Source of the DNA: Salinicola aestuarinus
Lineage (GTDB): Bacteria; Pseudomonadota; Gammaproteobacteria; Pseudomonadales; Halomonadaceae
Assembly: GCF_003206645.1 (NCBI RefSeq)
Contig: NZ_PZJP01000005.1
Coordinates: forward strand, 432,904 to 496,903
Direction: 5' to 3'
DNA length: 64,000 nucleotides
The notes under the pieces were generated by a model. That model searched no databases. It had not been told where the DNA came from and worked only from the letters and a program-made list of their open reading frames with translations. The position numbers and the translations under genes are program-made. Positions 45,222 through 56,440 of this stretch are shown one piece after another (the stretch's first letter is position 1; every line of letters starts with the position of its first letter).

Positions 45222-46678
45222 GCCTCTGACTCCTGCATCTCGAAAGAGGCTTCGAGAATCTTCGCCTCGGTCAGCGCGTCACCGCTCAACGCCGCGGAAA
45301 TGGCGCCGTTGCGATAGACGAACACCCGATCGCACTGACAGACCTCCTCCGTCTCGGTGGAGTACCAGAGGAAGGTGCGTCCCTTGGTCGCCTCGGCACG
45401 CACGAGGGCGTAGACATCCTGCTTGGTGCCCACGTCCACGCCGCGCATCGGATCATCCATGATCACGATCGGCGCCGCTGAGGCCAGCGCGCGCGCGAAC
45501 AGCACCTTTTGCTGATTGCCGCCGGAGAGCGAAAGAATGGGGTTGGAAAGCGTCTGGGTGCGAATGCCGATGCGCCGTTGCCACTCATCGCCGACCCGGC
45601 GCTCGCTCGCCCGATCCACCAGCCCCCAGCGAGCGGTGGTGGCCAGAAACGACAGGCTGATGTTGTGCAGGATCGACCCGAGAGGCAGGAGGCCATCGCG
45701 CTTGCGATCGCCTGCGACGAAGACCATCGGGGGCGTACCGGTCTCACGCCAGGCGGAGGTGGCGTCGAGATAGAGCCTGGCCAGCGCTTCGGCCTGGCCG
45801 TGACCGGCGAGCCCCGACAGGCCCACGATCTCACCGCGACGCGCCTGTAGCCCCGCTTGCTCGACCAGCACGTCGCCGAGTTGGCGCGGCGAGGCTTCGC
45901 TGTCGCTCTCTGGCGCCGTTGCAACATGTCCCATGACATCGACCAGCCCCTGGCGCGTGAAGTGGTCAGCGGCTTCGTCGGCGACGATGTGGCCATCCTT
46001 CATCACCAGAATGCGGCTGGCGACCCGGAATATTTCGCCGAGCATGTGCGAGATGAAGACGACCGCGCCACCGTCATCGCAGAATCGCGTGATCGCCTCG
46101 AGCAGTTGATTGGCAATCCCGGCGTCGAGCGACGACGTGGGCTCGTCGAGAATCAGCAGTTTTGGCGCTCCGCCCAGCGGGGAGAAACGGATCGCGATTT
46201 CCACCATCTGGCGCTGGGCGATGGAGAGCGTCTCGACCAGCGCGTCGGCGGCGATGCCGTGACCGGGAAAGAGAGTATCCAGACTGGCTTCGATTTCGGC
46301 ACCGGCGCGTCGCCGCCAGCCCCAGCCGCGGAGGTCGGCATGAGCGATACGCAGATTCTCCGCAAGGCTCAAGTTGGGGCACAGGGACAGCTCCTGGAAG
46401 ACGGAGCGGACCCCGGCGGCCAGCGCGTGGTCGGCCGAGCTGGCCGGAAAGTCGACGCGACCCGACGAGGCGGCGAGCGCGCCGTTGATGAGGCTCACCA
46501 GCGTCGACTTCCCCGCCCCGTTGTGACCGACCAGACCGAGGCATTCGCCGGCCCGGATGTCGAGATCGACCCGGTTCAGGGCCGTGACCGCGCCGAAGCG
46601 CTTGGTCACATCGGTGAGCGTTACCAGCGGGGCCGTCTCTCGCGAAGGGCCTGTTGGCTGGAGCGCGGGCTCATCCAT
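45218..46678 (-). CDS. Sugar ABC transporter ATP-binding protein (RbsA/MglA family, two ABC domains)
   Basis: 486 residues. Domain 1: Walker A GLVGHNGAGKSTLVSL near residue 50, degenerate signature LSIAQRQMVEIA, Walker B LLILDEPTSSLD. Domain 2: the Walker A position reads GLSGLAGHGQAEAL (degenerate as in RbsA), signature LSGGNQQKVLFARAL, Walker B IVIMDDPMRGVDVG. Asymmetric sites are normal for the family. It overlaps the binding-protein gene by 8 bp. Confidence 0.93.
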   Translation of the reverse strand: MDEPALQPTGPSRETAPLVTLTDVTKRFGAVTALNRVDLDIRAGECLGLVGHNGAGKSTLVSLINGALAASSGRVDFPASSADHALAAGVRSVFQELSLCPNLSLAENLRIAHADLRGWGWRRRAGAEIEASLDTLFPGHGIAADALVETLSIAQRQMVEIAIRFSPLGGAPKLLILDEPTSSLDAGIANQLLEAITRFCDDGGAVVFISHMLGEIFRVASRILVMKDGHIVADEAADHFTRQGLVDVMGHVATAPESDSEASPRQLGDVLVEQAGLQARRGEIVGLSGLAGHGQAEALARLYLDATSAWRETGTPPMVFVAGDRKRDGLLPLGSILHNISLSFLATTARWGLVDRASERRVGDEWQRRIGIRTQTLSNPILSLSGGNQQKVLFARALASAAPIVIMDDPMRGVDVGTKQDVYALVRAEATKGRTFLWYSTETEEVCQCDRVFVYRNGAISAALSGDALTEAKILEASFEMQESEA

Positions 46679-47705
46679 TGTCGGCGCTGGCGATAACGGA
46701 CTGGGCGTCGTCGAGGGTGTAGACCGTATTGGCGACCGACCCTCGGGGTGTCTCTTCCAGCACCGACTCCAGCGTGTCCTGTGTCACTTTCAGAAAGGGG
46801 ACGGTGAGATCCTTGGGGACCTCCTCGCCGGCGAGGATCTGCTGCGTCACCCAGAAGGCCAGCGAGGCGACGCCCGGCGCGATCGACATCGACAGCGTCT
46901 CGTAGCCATCCTTTGCGTGTTGCTCCTGCCACCACTGCAGCTCGTCCTGACGGTTGCCGAGCACGATGATCGGCATATCCCGACCGGCGGCGTCGAACGC
47001 TTGCGCGGTACCGTAGCCATCGCCGCCCTGGGTCACGACGCCGGCGATCTCGGGCAGCGAGGGCAGCAGCCCTGCGACCCCTTTTTGTGCGACCTCCTGC
47101 GCCCAGTCGCCGTGAACCGAGCCGGAGATACGAAACGCGTCGTGCGTCTCGACGCCTCGCTGGATTCCGGCGTGAATCTGTTCGTCGACGGAGGTACCGG
47201 CCAGTCCCCTGATCTCGAGAAGGTTGCCACCGTCGGGCAGACGTGAAGCGAGATAGTCCACCTGCTGATGGCCCATCGCCTCGAAATCGACCGCAATGCG
47301 CCAGGCGCAGGGTGCCGTGACGATACCGTCGAAGCTGACCACGGTGACCCCAGCATCGCAGGCTTCCTGAACGGCCCCATTGAGCGCAGTCGGTGAGGCG
47401 GCATCGATGATGATGGCGTCGTACCCCTGGAGGATCAGGTTCTGAATCTGGGCCGCCTGCTCGGTGGCCTGGTTTTCCGAGGTGGTGTAGGCGTCGGCCG
47501 CGTCGATGACCCCGTCATTTGTCGCCTGTTCTGCCGTCTCTTCGAAGGACTGCAGCATCACCTGACGCCAGGAGTTGCCGGCGTAGTTGTTGGAGAGGGC
47601 CACGCGCTTGTCGGCGGTCGCCTCCTGCGCCTGTGTCATGCCGCTCAGGGTGAGGCTGATGGCGCCGATCACGGCGGCAGAGAACAGCTTGTTGTTCTGA
47701 GTCAT
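46671..47705 (-). CDS. Sugar ABC transporter substrate-binding protein (RbsB-like, Peripla_BP_4)
   Basis: 344 residues. Sec signal peptide (residues 1-27, cleavage after AQA-like SGMTQAQ). The mature part: KRVALSNNYAGNSWRQVML, QAAQIQNLILQGYDAIIIDAAS and the hinge region VVSFDGIVTAPCAW, then VTQGGDGYGTAQAF. Type-1 periplasmic fold. The ligand is not deducible; the SMP-30 partner suggests an aldose or lactone. GGGAG precedes ATG 47705. First gene of the operon, divergent from the sensor kinase. Confidence 0.9.
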   Translation of the reverse strand: MTQNNKLFSAAVIGAISLTLSGMTQAQEATADKRVALSNNYAGNSWRQVMLQSFEETAEQATNDGVIDAADAYTTSENQATEQAAQIQNLILQGYDAIIIDAASPTALNGAVQEACDAGVTVVSFDGIVTAPCAWRIAVDFEAMGHQQVDYLASRLPDGGNLLEIRGLAGTSVDEQIHAGIQRGVETHDAFRISGSVHGDWAQEVAQKGVAGLLPSLPEIAGVVTQGGDGYGTAQAFDAAGRDMPIIVLGNRQDELQWWQEQHAKDGYETLSMSIAPGVASLAFWVTQQILAGEEVPKDLTVPFLKVTQDTLESVLEETPRGSVANTVYTLDDAQSVIASADNG

Positions 47706-47891
47706 GAGTGTCTCCCGTTGGCCTTATCGCGCGTCGGCGATGTCGAGCACGCCAGCATCGGTTGCCGACGTCCTGAATCCTGCTGTCGATGATTGGCTTC
47801 CCACGAGAAAAGCGTAAAGGCGGTGGGCCGCACAAATCCTGCGGGTTCCCGCCATTCGAGGGTCAACTTAGGGATGAGAAGGGGCGCGGGC

Positions 47892-47901
47892 ATCGTACGA
47901 T
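47892..47901. promoter_or_regulatory. Palindrome in the divergent region of sugar operon and sensor kinase
   Basis: ATCGTACGAT is a perfect 10-bp palindrome in the 263-base divergent gap; a second GCATCGTA occurs at 47950. It is a candidate operator for the adjacent response regulator or another factor. The rest of the gap shows no gene. Confidence 0.35.
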
Positions 47902-47968
47902 CGCGACTTATGGATGAAGGGCACGCCGCCAGGTTCCGGATATTCTTCAGCATCGTAGGGCAACCAGA

Positions 47969-49177
47969 GTGAGCCGGGGCATGAGCGAAATCGCGGCGCC
48001 GTTGTCGCCAGAGGCGATCCTGATGCGGATTCCCGCACGCCTGAATCAGCAGGTCAGCATCCAGTCGGCACTCGACGCCGTCGCCGAGGATATCGCTCAG
48101 CTCATCCCCTTCACCCACGCGGATATCTGTCTGTTCGATACCCCGGCGTGGGTCGCAAGCTATGAGGTGGGTATCAGCACCTACTGGTCGGAGCGGCGTA
48201 CGCGGCTCGACTGCTCGCCGGTACGCGATGTGCTCACCGGCAAACTGCCGTTCATGTTGAGTGAGAATGCGATGGAGGATCCGCGCCAGACGTTCAGCAA
48301 TGCCTGCAGCGACCCCATATTCAGGCATGGCCTGCGCAGCCGGGTGCATGTTCCGCTCTACGGCATGGGCAGCGTGTTGGGCACGCTCAACCTCTCGCAT
48401 GACGTCGCCGGTCGTTATGCCCACGCCACCGTGACATTGGCCCAGCGCCTGGCGTCGGTGCTCGCCCCGGGTTTTCAGGCGCTGCAACTGCGCGCCAGCC
48501 TGCAGCAGATGTCCCGGACGCGAGCGGAAACCCAGGCGCGGGAGGAGGGGCTGCGCCGAGGGTCTCTCGAGTTGACGCAAGCGCTGGAACAGGAACGCCA
48601 GCGGATCGGTATGGACCTGCACGATCAGACGCTGGCGGACCTCACACGTCTGCTGCGCGAGCTGCAGGGCGACGGGCCGCCGCCGGCGAGTGAGTGGCTT
48701 GCGGAGCAGCTGGAGGATTGCATCGACGATCTTCGCGGCATCATCGAAACGACATCGCCGAGACTGCTCGATCTTTTCGGCTTCACTCACGCCATTCGGG
48801 TGCATCTCGAGCGGGCTGCCGAGCGAGATAGACTTCAGGTCGACATTATCGATGAGACCCAGGGGGCGCCCGATCAATTGCCACCGACGGTGCGCACGGC
48901 GCTGTATCGCATCGTTCAGGAGGCGATCAACAACGCCGCCAGGCACGCCTGTGCCGGACGTATCTGGGTCAACGTGAGGCGCAATGCTCAGGCCGCGCTC
49001 TGGTTGACCGTCCGTGATGACGGCCGCGGACTCGGCGGCGGACACCCGCGCGCCTGCGGCATCGAGCACATGCGTACCCGCGCTCGGCTGATTGCCGCGG
49101 AACTGGACATCTTCGACGACGCAGGCACCTGCGTGTCGATGACGCTGCCGCCGTTACCGCTTGAGGTCCGAGCATGA
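47969..49177 (+). CDS. GAF-domain histidine kinase (HisKA_3, NarX/LuxR-type)
   Basis: 402-residue soluble sensor without membrane segments. Residues about 25-180 form a GAF domain (LDAVAEDIAQLIPFTHADICLF), then a coiled linker (residues 190-215), a HisKA_3 domain with the phosphorylated His in ERQRIGMDLHDQTLADL, and an HATPase_c domain with VQEAINNAARHA (N box) and DDGRGLGGG (G box). The start is GTG 47969; ATG 47981 is possible. It overlaps the response regulator by 4 bp. The signal may be a cytosolic ligand; control of the divergent sugar operon is inferred. Confidence 0.88.
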   Translation: MSRGMSEIAAPLSPEAILMRIPARLNQQVSIQSALDAVAEDIAQLIPFTHADICLFDTPAWVASYEVGISTYWSERRTRLDCSPVRDVLTGKLPFMLSENAMEDPRQTFSNACSDPIFRHGLRSRVHVPLYGMGSVLGTLNLSHDVAGRYAHATVTLAQRLASVLAPGFQALQLRASLQQMSRTRAETQAREEGLRRGSLELTQALEQERQRIGMDLHDQTLADLTRLLRELQGDGPPPASEWLAEQLEDCIDDLRGIIETTSPRLLDLFGFTHAIRVHLERAAERDRLQVDIIDETQGAPDQLPPTVRTALYRIVQEAINNAARHACAGRIWVNVRRNAQAALWLTVRDDGRGLGGGHPRACGIEHMRTRARLIAAELDIFDDAGTCVSMTLPPLPLEVRA

Positions 49178-49893
49178 GAATTCTGGTGGTCGAGGATGAC
49201 CATTTTCACGCGTCGTTTTTGCAGGGCGTCATCGCCGAGGCGTTGCCCGAGGTCACCGAGACGCTACACGCCCAGGATGGCCTCCAGGGCGAGGCCGCAG
49301 CGCGCGCCGGCCACTTCGAGGCGATCGTCATGGATCTTCAGATGGTGCCCCGCAATGGCGTGGAGGCGGCGCGCACCATCTGGCGAGAACGGCCGCGGAC
49401 GCGCATCCTGTTCTGGTCCAACTACTCCGATGAAGCCTATCTGCGCGGTGTGTCAGAGATCGTGCCGGCCAACAGCGCCTACGGGTATGTGCTCAAGACG
49501 GCCAGTCGCGAGCGCCTCAAGCTGGTCCTGCGGGCCGTCTTGATCGACGGCCAAGTGATGGTCGACCGCGAGATTCAGCGGCTGCGGCGGCGCAGCGCCT
49601 CGCCCCGCCATGTCCTCAGCGACAGCGAGTACGCGGTGCTGCTGGATCTTGCCCTGGGTCTGCAGGACAGGCTGATTGCCGAGCGCCGGGGGATGTCGCT
49701 GAGAACGATCCAGAATCGCCTGCTGACGCTGTATGAAAAGCTTGGCGTGAGCGATGACGAGCCCGGCGTTCCCGCTTTCAATAAACGCGTTCGCGCGTTG
49801 TCGCGGGCGATCTCCACCCGGACGCTCAATGTGGAAATGCTGGAGACGGCGCAGCGCGACCTGGATCACTGGCTGAGCGAACGCCGCGACTGA
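49174..49893 (+). CDS. Response regulator, REC plus LuxR-like helix-turn-helix
   Basis: 239 residues. Receiver domain 1-125: acidic pocket VVEDDHF, phosphoacceptor Asp in IVMDLQMVPRNG (near residue 52), Thr/Ser replaced by LFWSNYS, conserved Lys in YVLKTASRE. The C-terminal DNA-binding part (LSDSEYAVLLDLALGLQDRLIAERRGMSLRTIQNRL) is a divergent LuxR/GerE-like helix-turn-helix, followed by an unusual 45-residue helical tail. Partner of the preceding kinase. Confidence 0.86.
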   Translation: MRILVVEDDHFHASFLQGVIAEALPEVTETLHAQDGLQGEAAARAGHFEAIVMDLQMVPRNGVEAARTIWRERPRTRILFWSNYSDEAYLRGVSEIVPANSAYGYVLKTASRERLKLVLRAVLIDGQVMVDREIQRLRRRSASPRHVLSDSEYAVLLDLALGLQDRLIAERRGMSLRTIQNRLLTLYEKLGVSDDEPGVPAFNKRVRALSRAISTRTLNVEMLETAQRDLDHWLSERRD

Positions 49894-49918
49894 CGCGGCG
49901 CCGCGTCGAGGGGCCGAA

Positions 49919-49947
49919 CGAAAAAGCCCCACCAATCGGTGGGGCTT
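49919..49947 (-). terminator. Intrinsic terminator of acnA (shared with the response regulator gene)
   Basis: AAGCCCCACC-AATC-GGTGGGGCTT: 10-bp stem. Read on the minus strand it is followed by TTTTTCG, so it mainly ends acnA transcription; it lies 42 bases after the acnA stop. Confidence 0.88.
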
Positions 49948-49988
49948 CGATGACGCCTGCTGGGGAGCAGGCTGAATGCGTCCGGCGT

Positions 49989-52751
<2,763 letters not shown>

Positions 52752-53113
52752 AGAGTCCTCCTCGTCATGATGGCAGCGTCGACGTCGACTCACAGGCGTC
52801 GGCGTACCGGTCCGGTTGCTTAGCGACGCGCGGCAGACACGGCTGTCGGCGTTCTGTGGCGATTCTGGCGTCGCCACTCGGCTATGTGCGTCATTATGGT
52901 CCCACGGCAGTTGTCGACAATAAAGATGGGCGTGATGCGCCGCCTTTTCAATCGCTGACGCGCCCGCGGTGACGCTTGCCTGGATTCGCGCGCCGCCTGC
53001 GAGCCGAAATCATGGCGGTAGTCCCTGCCAAGGCTTGAAACATCGCATCACTGGCTCCACTTCAGCGTAGTCCACGCAAATGACGGTGTTGGTTCGATCT
53101 CCCGGAGGCAGCA
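52752..53113. other. 362-base interval between acnA and the CPXCG gene
   Basis: Divergent promoter space without a gene. It contains the acnA promoter (listed separately) and the palindrome TTGTCGACAA at 52911-52920 that covers its -35 element. Nothing else is clear. Confidence 0.5.
52893..52920 (-). promoter_or_regulatory. acnA promoter with overlapping palindrome
   Basis: Minus strand: TTGTCG (52915-52920), 16-base spacer, CATAAT (52893-52898). The -35 is inside the perfect palindrome TTGTCGACAA, a possible repressor site. It gives a leader of about 135 bases. Confidence 0.6.
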
Positions 53114-53320
53114 ATGACGCAAGAAGGCGTAGTCGAGTGGCCCGTCCACTGCCCCTACTGCGACGCACCGTTCACGATGCTGCTGGACATCAGCGCCGAC
53201 AGCTACACGACGTGGGAAGACTGTGCCGTCTGTTGTCAGCCAATTCAGGTCGCGGTCGCCGTCTCGACCGCCGGCGAGCTGGAAGATGTGACGCTCGCCA
53301 GTGACGATGATGTGATGTGA
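53114..53320 (+). CDS. CPXCG-motif cysteine-rich protein
   Basis: 68 residues. CPYC (near residue 13) and CAVCCQPI (near 38) form a small zinc-ribbon-like site; the rest is acidic. Matches the CPXCG family of gammaproteobacteria, of unknown function. ATG 53114 has GGAGG upstream. A frame starting at 53080 overlaps it but is not conserved-looking. It precedes the peroxiredoxin gene but the OxyR site between them suggests separate transcription. Confidence 0.85.
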   Translation: MTQEGVVEWPVHCPYCDAPFTMLLDISADSYTTWEDCAVCCQPIQVAVAVSTAGELEDVTLASDDDVM

Positions 53321-53342
53321 ATCGCGCCAGAAGGCGATGGCA

Positions 53343-53379
53343 ATAGCAACGCACTATGTATCCTATTGCCGTAATCCAA
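53343..53379 (+). promoter_or_regulatory. OxyR-type operator upstream of the peroxiredoxin gene
   Basis: ATAG-n7-CTAT-n7-ATTG-n7-CCAA: the first two elements match the OxyR consensus (ATAG-n7-CTAT-n7-ATAG-n7-CTAT) exactly, the third at 3 of 4 bases, the fourth at 2 of 4; all three spacers are exactly 7. It lies about 80 bases before ATG 53458, with TAGTCT (53403-53408) as a possible -10. Confidence 0.75.
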
Positions 53380-53457
53380 TGGGACTATTAAGCACTAGCC
53401 TTTAGTCTAGTCTCGTATTCAACGCCGCTATCTACCTCAACTCTCGAAGGAGAACTC

Positions 53458-54060
53458 ATGAGCGTACTCGTAGGTCGTCAAGCCCCCGATTTCGAAGCCG
53501 CAGCCGCGCTGCCCGACGGTTCCATCAAGGACGACTTCCGTCTGTCCGACTCCAACGGCAAGCTGCGCGTCCTCTTTTTCTGGCCGCTCGACTTCACCTT
53601 CGTCTGCCCCTCCGAGATCATTGCCCATGACAACCGTCTGGCGCAGTTCAAGGAGCTGGGTGTTGAGGTGATTGGCGCCTCCATCGATTCGCAGTACACG
53701 CATCACGCGTGGCGTAAGACCTCGCCGGATGCCGGTGGCATTGGTGAAGTCGGTTTCCCCATCGTGGCCGACGTCAAGCATGAGATCTGCCAGGCCTACG
53801 GCATCGAGCACCCGGAAGCCGGCGTGGCACTGCGCGCCTCCTTCCTCATCGATGAAGACGGTGTCGTACAGCACCAGACGGTCAACAACCTGCCGTTGGG
53901 CCGCAACGTCGACGAGATGCTGCGTATGGTCAAGGCGCTCAAGTACCACCAGACCCACGGCGAAGTCTGCCCGGCTGGCTGGGAAGAGGGCCAGGAAGGC
54001 ATGAAGGACACCGCTGAAGGTGTGGCTAAGTACCTCGGTACGTACTCCACCAACCTGTAA
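53458..54060 (+). CDS. ahpC: Peroxiredoxin (AhpC/Prx1 type 2-Cys)
   Basis: 200 residues. Reduces hydrogen peroxide and organic peroxides. The peroxidatic Cys is in FTFVCPSEII (near residue 50), the resolving Cys in HGEVCPAGW (near 170), with DFEAAAALPDG at the start. The C-terminal GMKDTAEGVAKYLGTYSTNL is of the AhpC1 type. No ahpF follows; trxB downstream may supply electrons through thioredoxin. GGAG precedes ATG 53458. Probably under OxyR (site at 53343). Confidence 0.93.
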   Translation: MSVLVGRQAPDFEAAAALPDGSIKDDFRLSDSNGKLRVLFFWPLDFTFVCPSEIIAHDNRLAQFKELGVEVIGASIDSQYTHHAWRKTSPDAGGIGEVGFPIVADVKHEICQAYGIEHPEAGVALRASFLIDEDGVVQHQTVNNLPLGRNVDEMLRMVKALKYHQTHGEVCPAGWEEGQEGMKDTAEGVAKYLGTYSTNL

Positions 54061-54073
54061 GGTGGGTGATCGA

Positions 54074-54097
54074 GAAGGCGGCCTGCGGGCCGCCTTC
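54074..54097 (+). terminator. Terminator after the peroxiredoxin gene
   Basis: GAAGGCGGCC-TGCG-GGCCGCCTTC: perfect 10-bp stem 13 bases after the stop, followed by CGTGTTT. Likely an intrinsic terminator with a weak T tract. Confidence 0.8.
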
Positions 54098-54105
54098 CGT
54101 GTTTC

Positions 54106-54114
54106 TGGTATCAT
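54106..54114 (+). promoter_or_regulatory. Extended -10 promoter of trxB
   Basis: TGG-TATCAT (TG at 54106-54107, TATCAT at 54109-54114) is an extended -10 element; no clear -35. The start of transcription would fall near 54121, immediately before the large hairpin. Confidence 0.55.
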
Positions 54115-54127
54115 GCGCGCTTTTCAG

Positions 54128-54170
54128 CGCTCTGCGGCATGGCTCGAGAACCGGGCCATGCCGCAGAGCG
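54128..54170 (+). promoter_or_regulatory. 16-bp perfect hairpin in the trxB leader
   Basis: CGCTCTGCGGCATGGC pairs perfectly with GCCATGCCGCAGAGCG around an 11-base loop. If the promoter at 54106 is right, this is the 5' end of the trxB mRNA, 78 bases before the ATG. Confidence 0.7.
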
Positions 54171-54236
54171 TTCCCTGTCTCGCCTCGAGCCGGATCGGCG
54201 CGGGACAGCGAAACCGTCTTCCGAATCGTTGATTGA

Positions 54237-55202
<966 letters not shown>

Positions 55203-55228
55203 CTCGCAACCGCTGGCGACCGCAGACA

Positions 55229-55256
55229 GAAAGGCCCGGCAATTGCCGGGCCTTTC
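55229..55256. terminator. Intrinsic terminator of trxB
   Basis: GAAAGGCCCGGC-AATT-GCCGGGCCTTTC: 12-bp perfect stem with short T tract on both strands, between convergent trxB and slyX. Confidence 0.88.
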
Positions 55257-55329
55257 GGTTTCTCCTCCCGGCGCGTCCGGCCTGGAAGGGCGATCTCCTG
55301 CCGCGCGTCATTACCCAGTGTCGAGCGCG

Positions 55330-55608
55330 TCAGTAGTGAGGAGGCAAGTCGTCGTGGGACGTTGACTGCTCTCCACCCAGGTCGGCGAGCACCTGACCCT
55401 GCTCGCGTAGACGCTCTCGCATCAGGGCGTTCAAGCGGGTGAGGCGTTCGATCTCGGCATCCTGTTCGCGAAGACGACGATCGAGCGTTTCCAGCCAGTC
55501 CTCCTGAAAGGTCAGCCGGCTCTCCAGCGCCTCGACGCGCTCCTCCAGCGGCGTGCGCTGCTCCCCGATTGCCGTGTTAGACTTTTCCCGCTGCGTGTCA
55601 TAGGTCAT
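55330..55608 (-). CDS. slyX: SlyX family protein
   Basis: 92 residues. A coiled coil with LEERVEALESRLTFQEDWLETLDRRL then EIERLTRLNALMRERLRE in parts, ending DLPPHY, the conserved SlyX tail. Function unknown (a name taken from its place next to slyD in E. coli). ATG 55608 (or GTG 55617) with AGGTG upstream. Divergent from the repeat leader and the cold-shock-domain gene. Confidence 0.9.
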   Translation of the reverse strand: MTYDTQREKSNTAIGEQRTPLEERVEALESRLTFQEDWLETLDRRLREQDAEIERLTRLNALMRERLREQGQVLADLGGEQSTSHDDLPPHY

Positions 55609-55623
55609 TGACGGCACCTTTAT

Positions 55624-55731
55624 GTACGTAAATCACTGAACGTGCGTAAATTAATGGATGTACGTAAGTTATTCGCTGTACGTGAGTTGTTGGATGTACT
55701 TGAGTTGTTGGATGTAAGTAAGCCATTTCGT
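55624..55731. repeat. Six tandem 18-bp repeats
   Basis: Units start at 55624, 55642, 55660, 55678, 55696 and 55714, each 18 bp and without spacer; e.g. GTACGTGAGTTGTTGGAT and GTACTTGAGTTGTTGGAT. The consensus is near GTACGTRAGTTRTTGGAT. The repeats fill the divergent gap between slyX and the cold-shock-domain gene and are AT-rich against the GC-rich surroundings. Confidence 0.85.
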
Positions 55732-55839
55732 TTTAACGCAAGCGTTTCGACGTCAGTGCCAACCGCGCTCCACACCGCCACTCGACGGTGCTGCGCGCTC
55801 CACCGATTCGACTTTAGAGATTTGAGACTCCATGAATAG
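55642..55839 (+). CDS. Possible leader peptide with hexapeptide repeats
   Basis: The 18-bp units read as hexapeptides in one frame: VRKLMD, VRKLFA, VRELLD, VLELLD, VSKPFR. A GTG-started frame of 65 codons (no clear Shine-Dalgarno) runs to TAG 55839, overlapping the ATG (55832) of the cold-shock-domain gene by 8 bases, an arrangement suited to translational coupling. It could also be untranslated. Codon use in the second half is unremarkable. Not similar to any protein I know. Confidence 0.3.
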   Translation: MRKLMDVRKLFAVRELLDVLELLDVSKPFRFNASVSTSVPTALHTATRRCCALHRFDFRDLRLHE

Positions 55840-56314
55840 TAAGACGCTTCTACGCTGTACGCTGATCAGTTTACTGCTGTCGATTCCCTCTCCGCTGCTC
55901 ATCGGCCTGGTGATCACCTTGATCAGCAGCATGTTGGCGCACGATCTCACCTGGTTCCTGGACTTCGAGGGCGTCTCGGCGCTTTACGCTGCCACCGTGC
56001 TTGCCGTGTTTATCATCCTGCTGCTCGGTACGCTCGCGGTAACGGCGCTGGCCCCCCAGAAGACACATGCCGTGACAGCGGCCATGCTGGCCGACGTCGA
56101 GAACGACGACCGCGAGCTCGGCGAGGTGAAGTGGTTCAACGTCAACAAAGGCTACGGCTTCATCACGCGGGCCAGTGGGGAGGACGTGTTCGTCCACTTT
56201 CGGGCCATTCGCGGCAAGGGCCATCGCACGCTCGCCGAGGGGCAGAAGGTTCGATACTACGTGGTGGAGAACGACCGTGGCCTGCAAGCTGACGATGTGA
56301 CCGTCATCACCTGA
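55832..56314 (+). CDS. Membrane-anchored cold-shock-domain protein
   Basis: 160 residues. Two predicted helices (about 7-30 and 48-72) are followed by a linker and a cold-shock domain (about 96-158): GEVKWFNVNKGYGFITR contains RNP-1 (KGYGFI) and DVFVHFRAI contains RNP-2 (VFVHF). It would place an RNA/ssDNA-binding domain on the cytoplasmic side of the membrane. Free CspA proteins are 70 residues; membrane-tethered forms occur in some proteobacteria. The ribosome-binding site is weak (TTGAG). Long hairpin terminator after it. Confidence 0.85.
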   Translation: MNSKTLLRCTLISLLLSIPSPLLIGLVITLISSMLAHDLTWFLDFEGVSALYAATVLAVFIILLLGTLAVTALAPQKTHAVTAAMLADVENDDRELGEVKWFNVNKGYGFITRASGEDVFVHFRAIRGKGHRTLAEGQKVRYYVVENDRGLQADDVTVIT

Positions 56315-56358
56315 TCGGATCGCTGGCTTCCCGCCGGTATTCGATGGTGAGTACCGAA

Positions 56359-56390
56359 ACGCCCCCCGCTGCGCGAGCAGCGGGGGGCGT
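56359..56390. terminator. Hairpin after the cold-shock-domain gene
   Basis: ACGCCCCCCGCTGC-GCGA-GCAGCGGGGGGCGT: 14-bp stem with a GNRA loop, between convergent genes. Followed by TGCGTTGG; no strong T run. Confidence 0.75.
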
Positions 56391-56440
56391 TGCGTTGGGT
56401 GGCAGCCAGAAGCCTGTCGCCACCGCTTGGCCGGGCCGAC

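Noticed and set aside
47702..49069. A 455-codon minus-strand frame
   Set aside because: It is antisense to the GAF-histidine kinase, has low-quality Arg/Gln/His-rich protein sequence and no domain.
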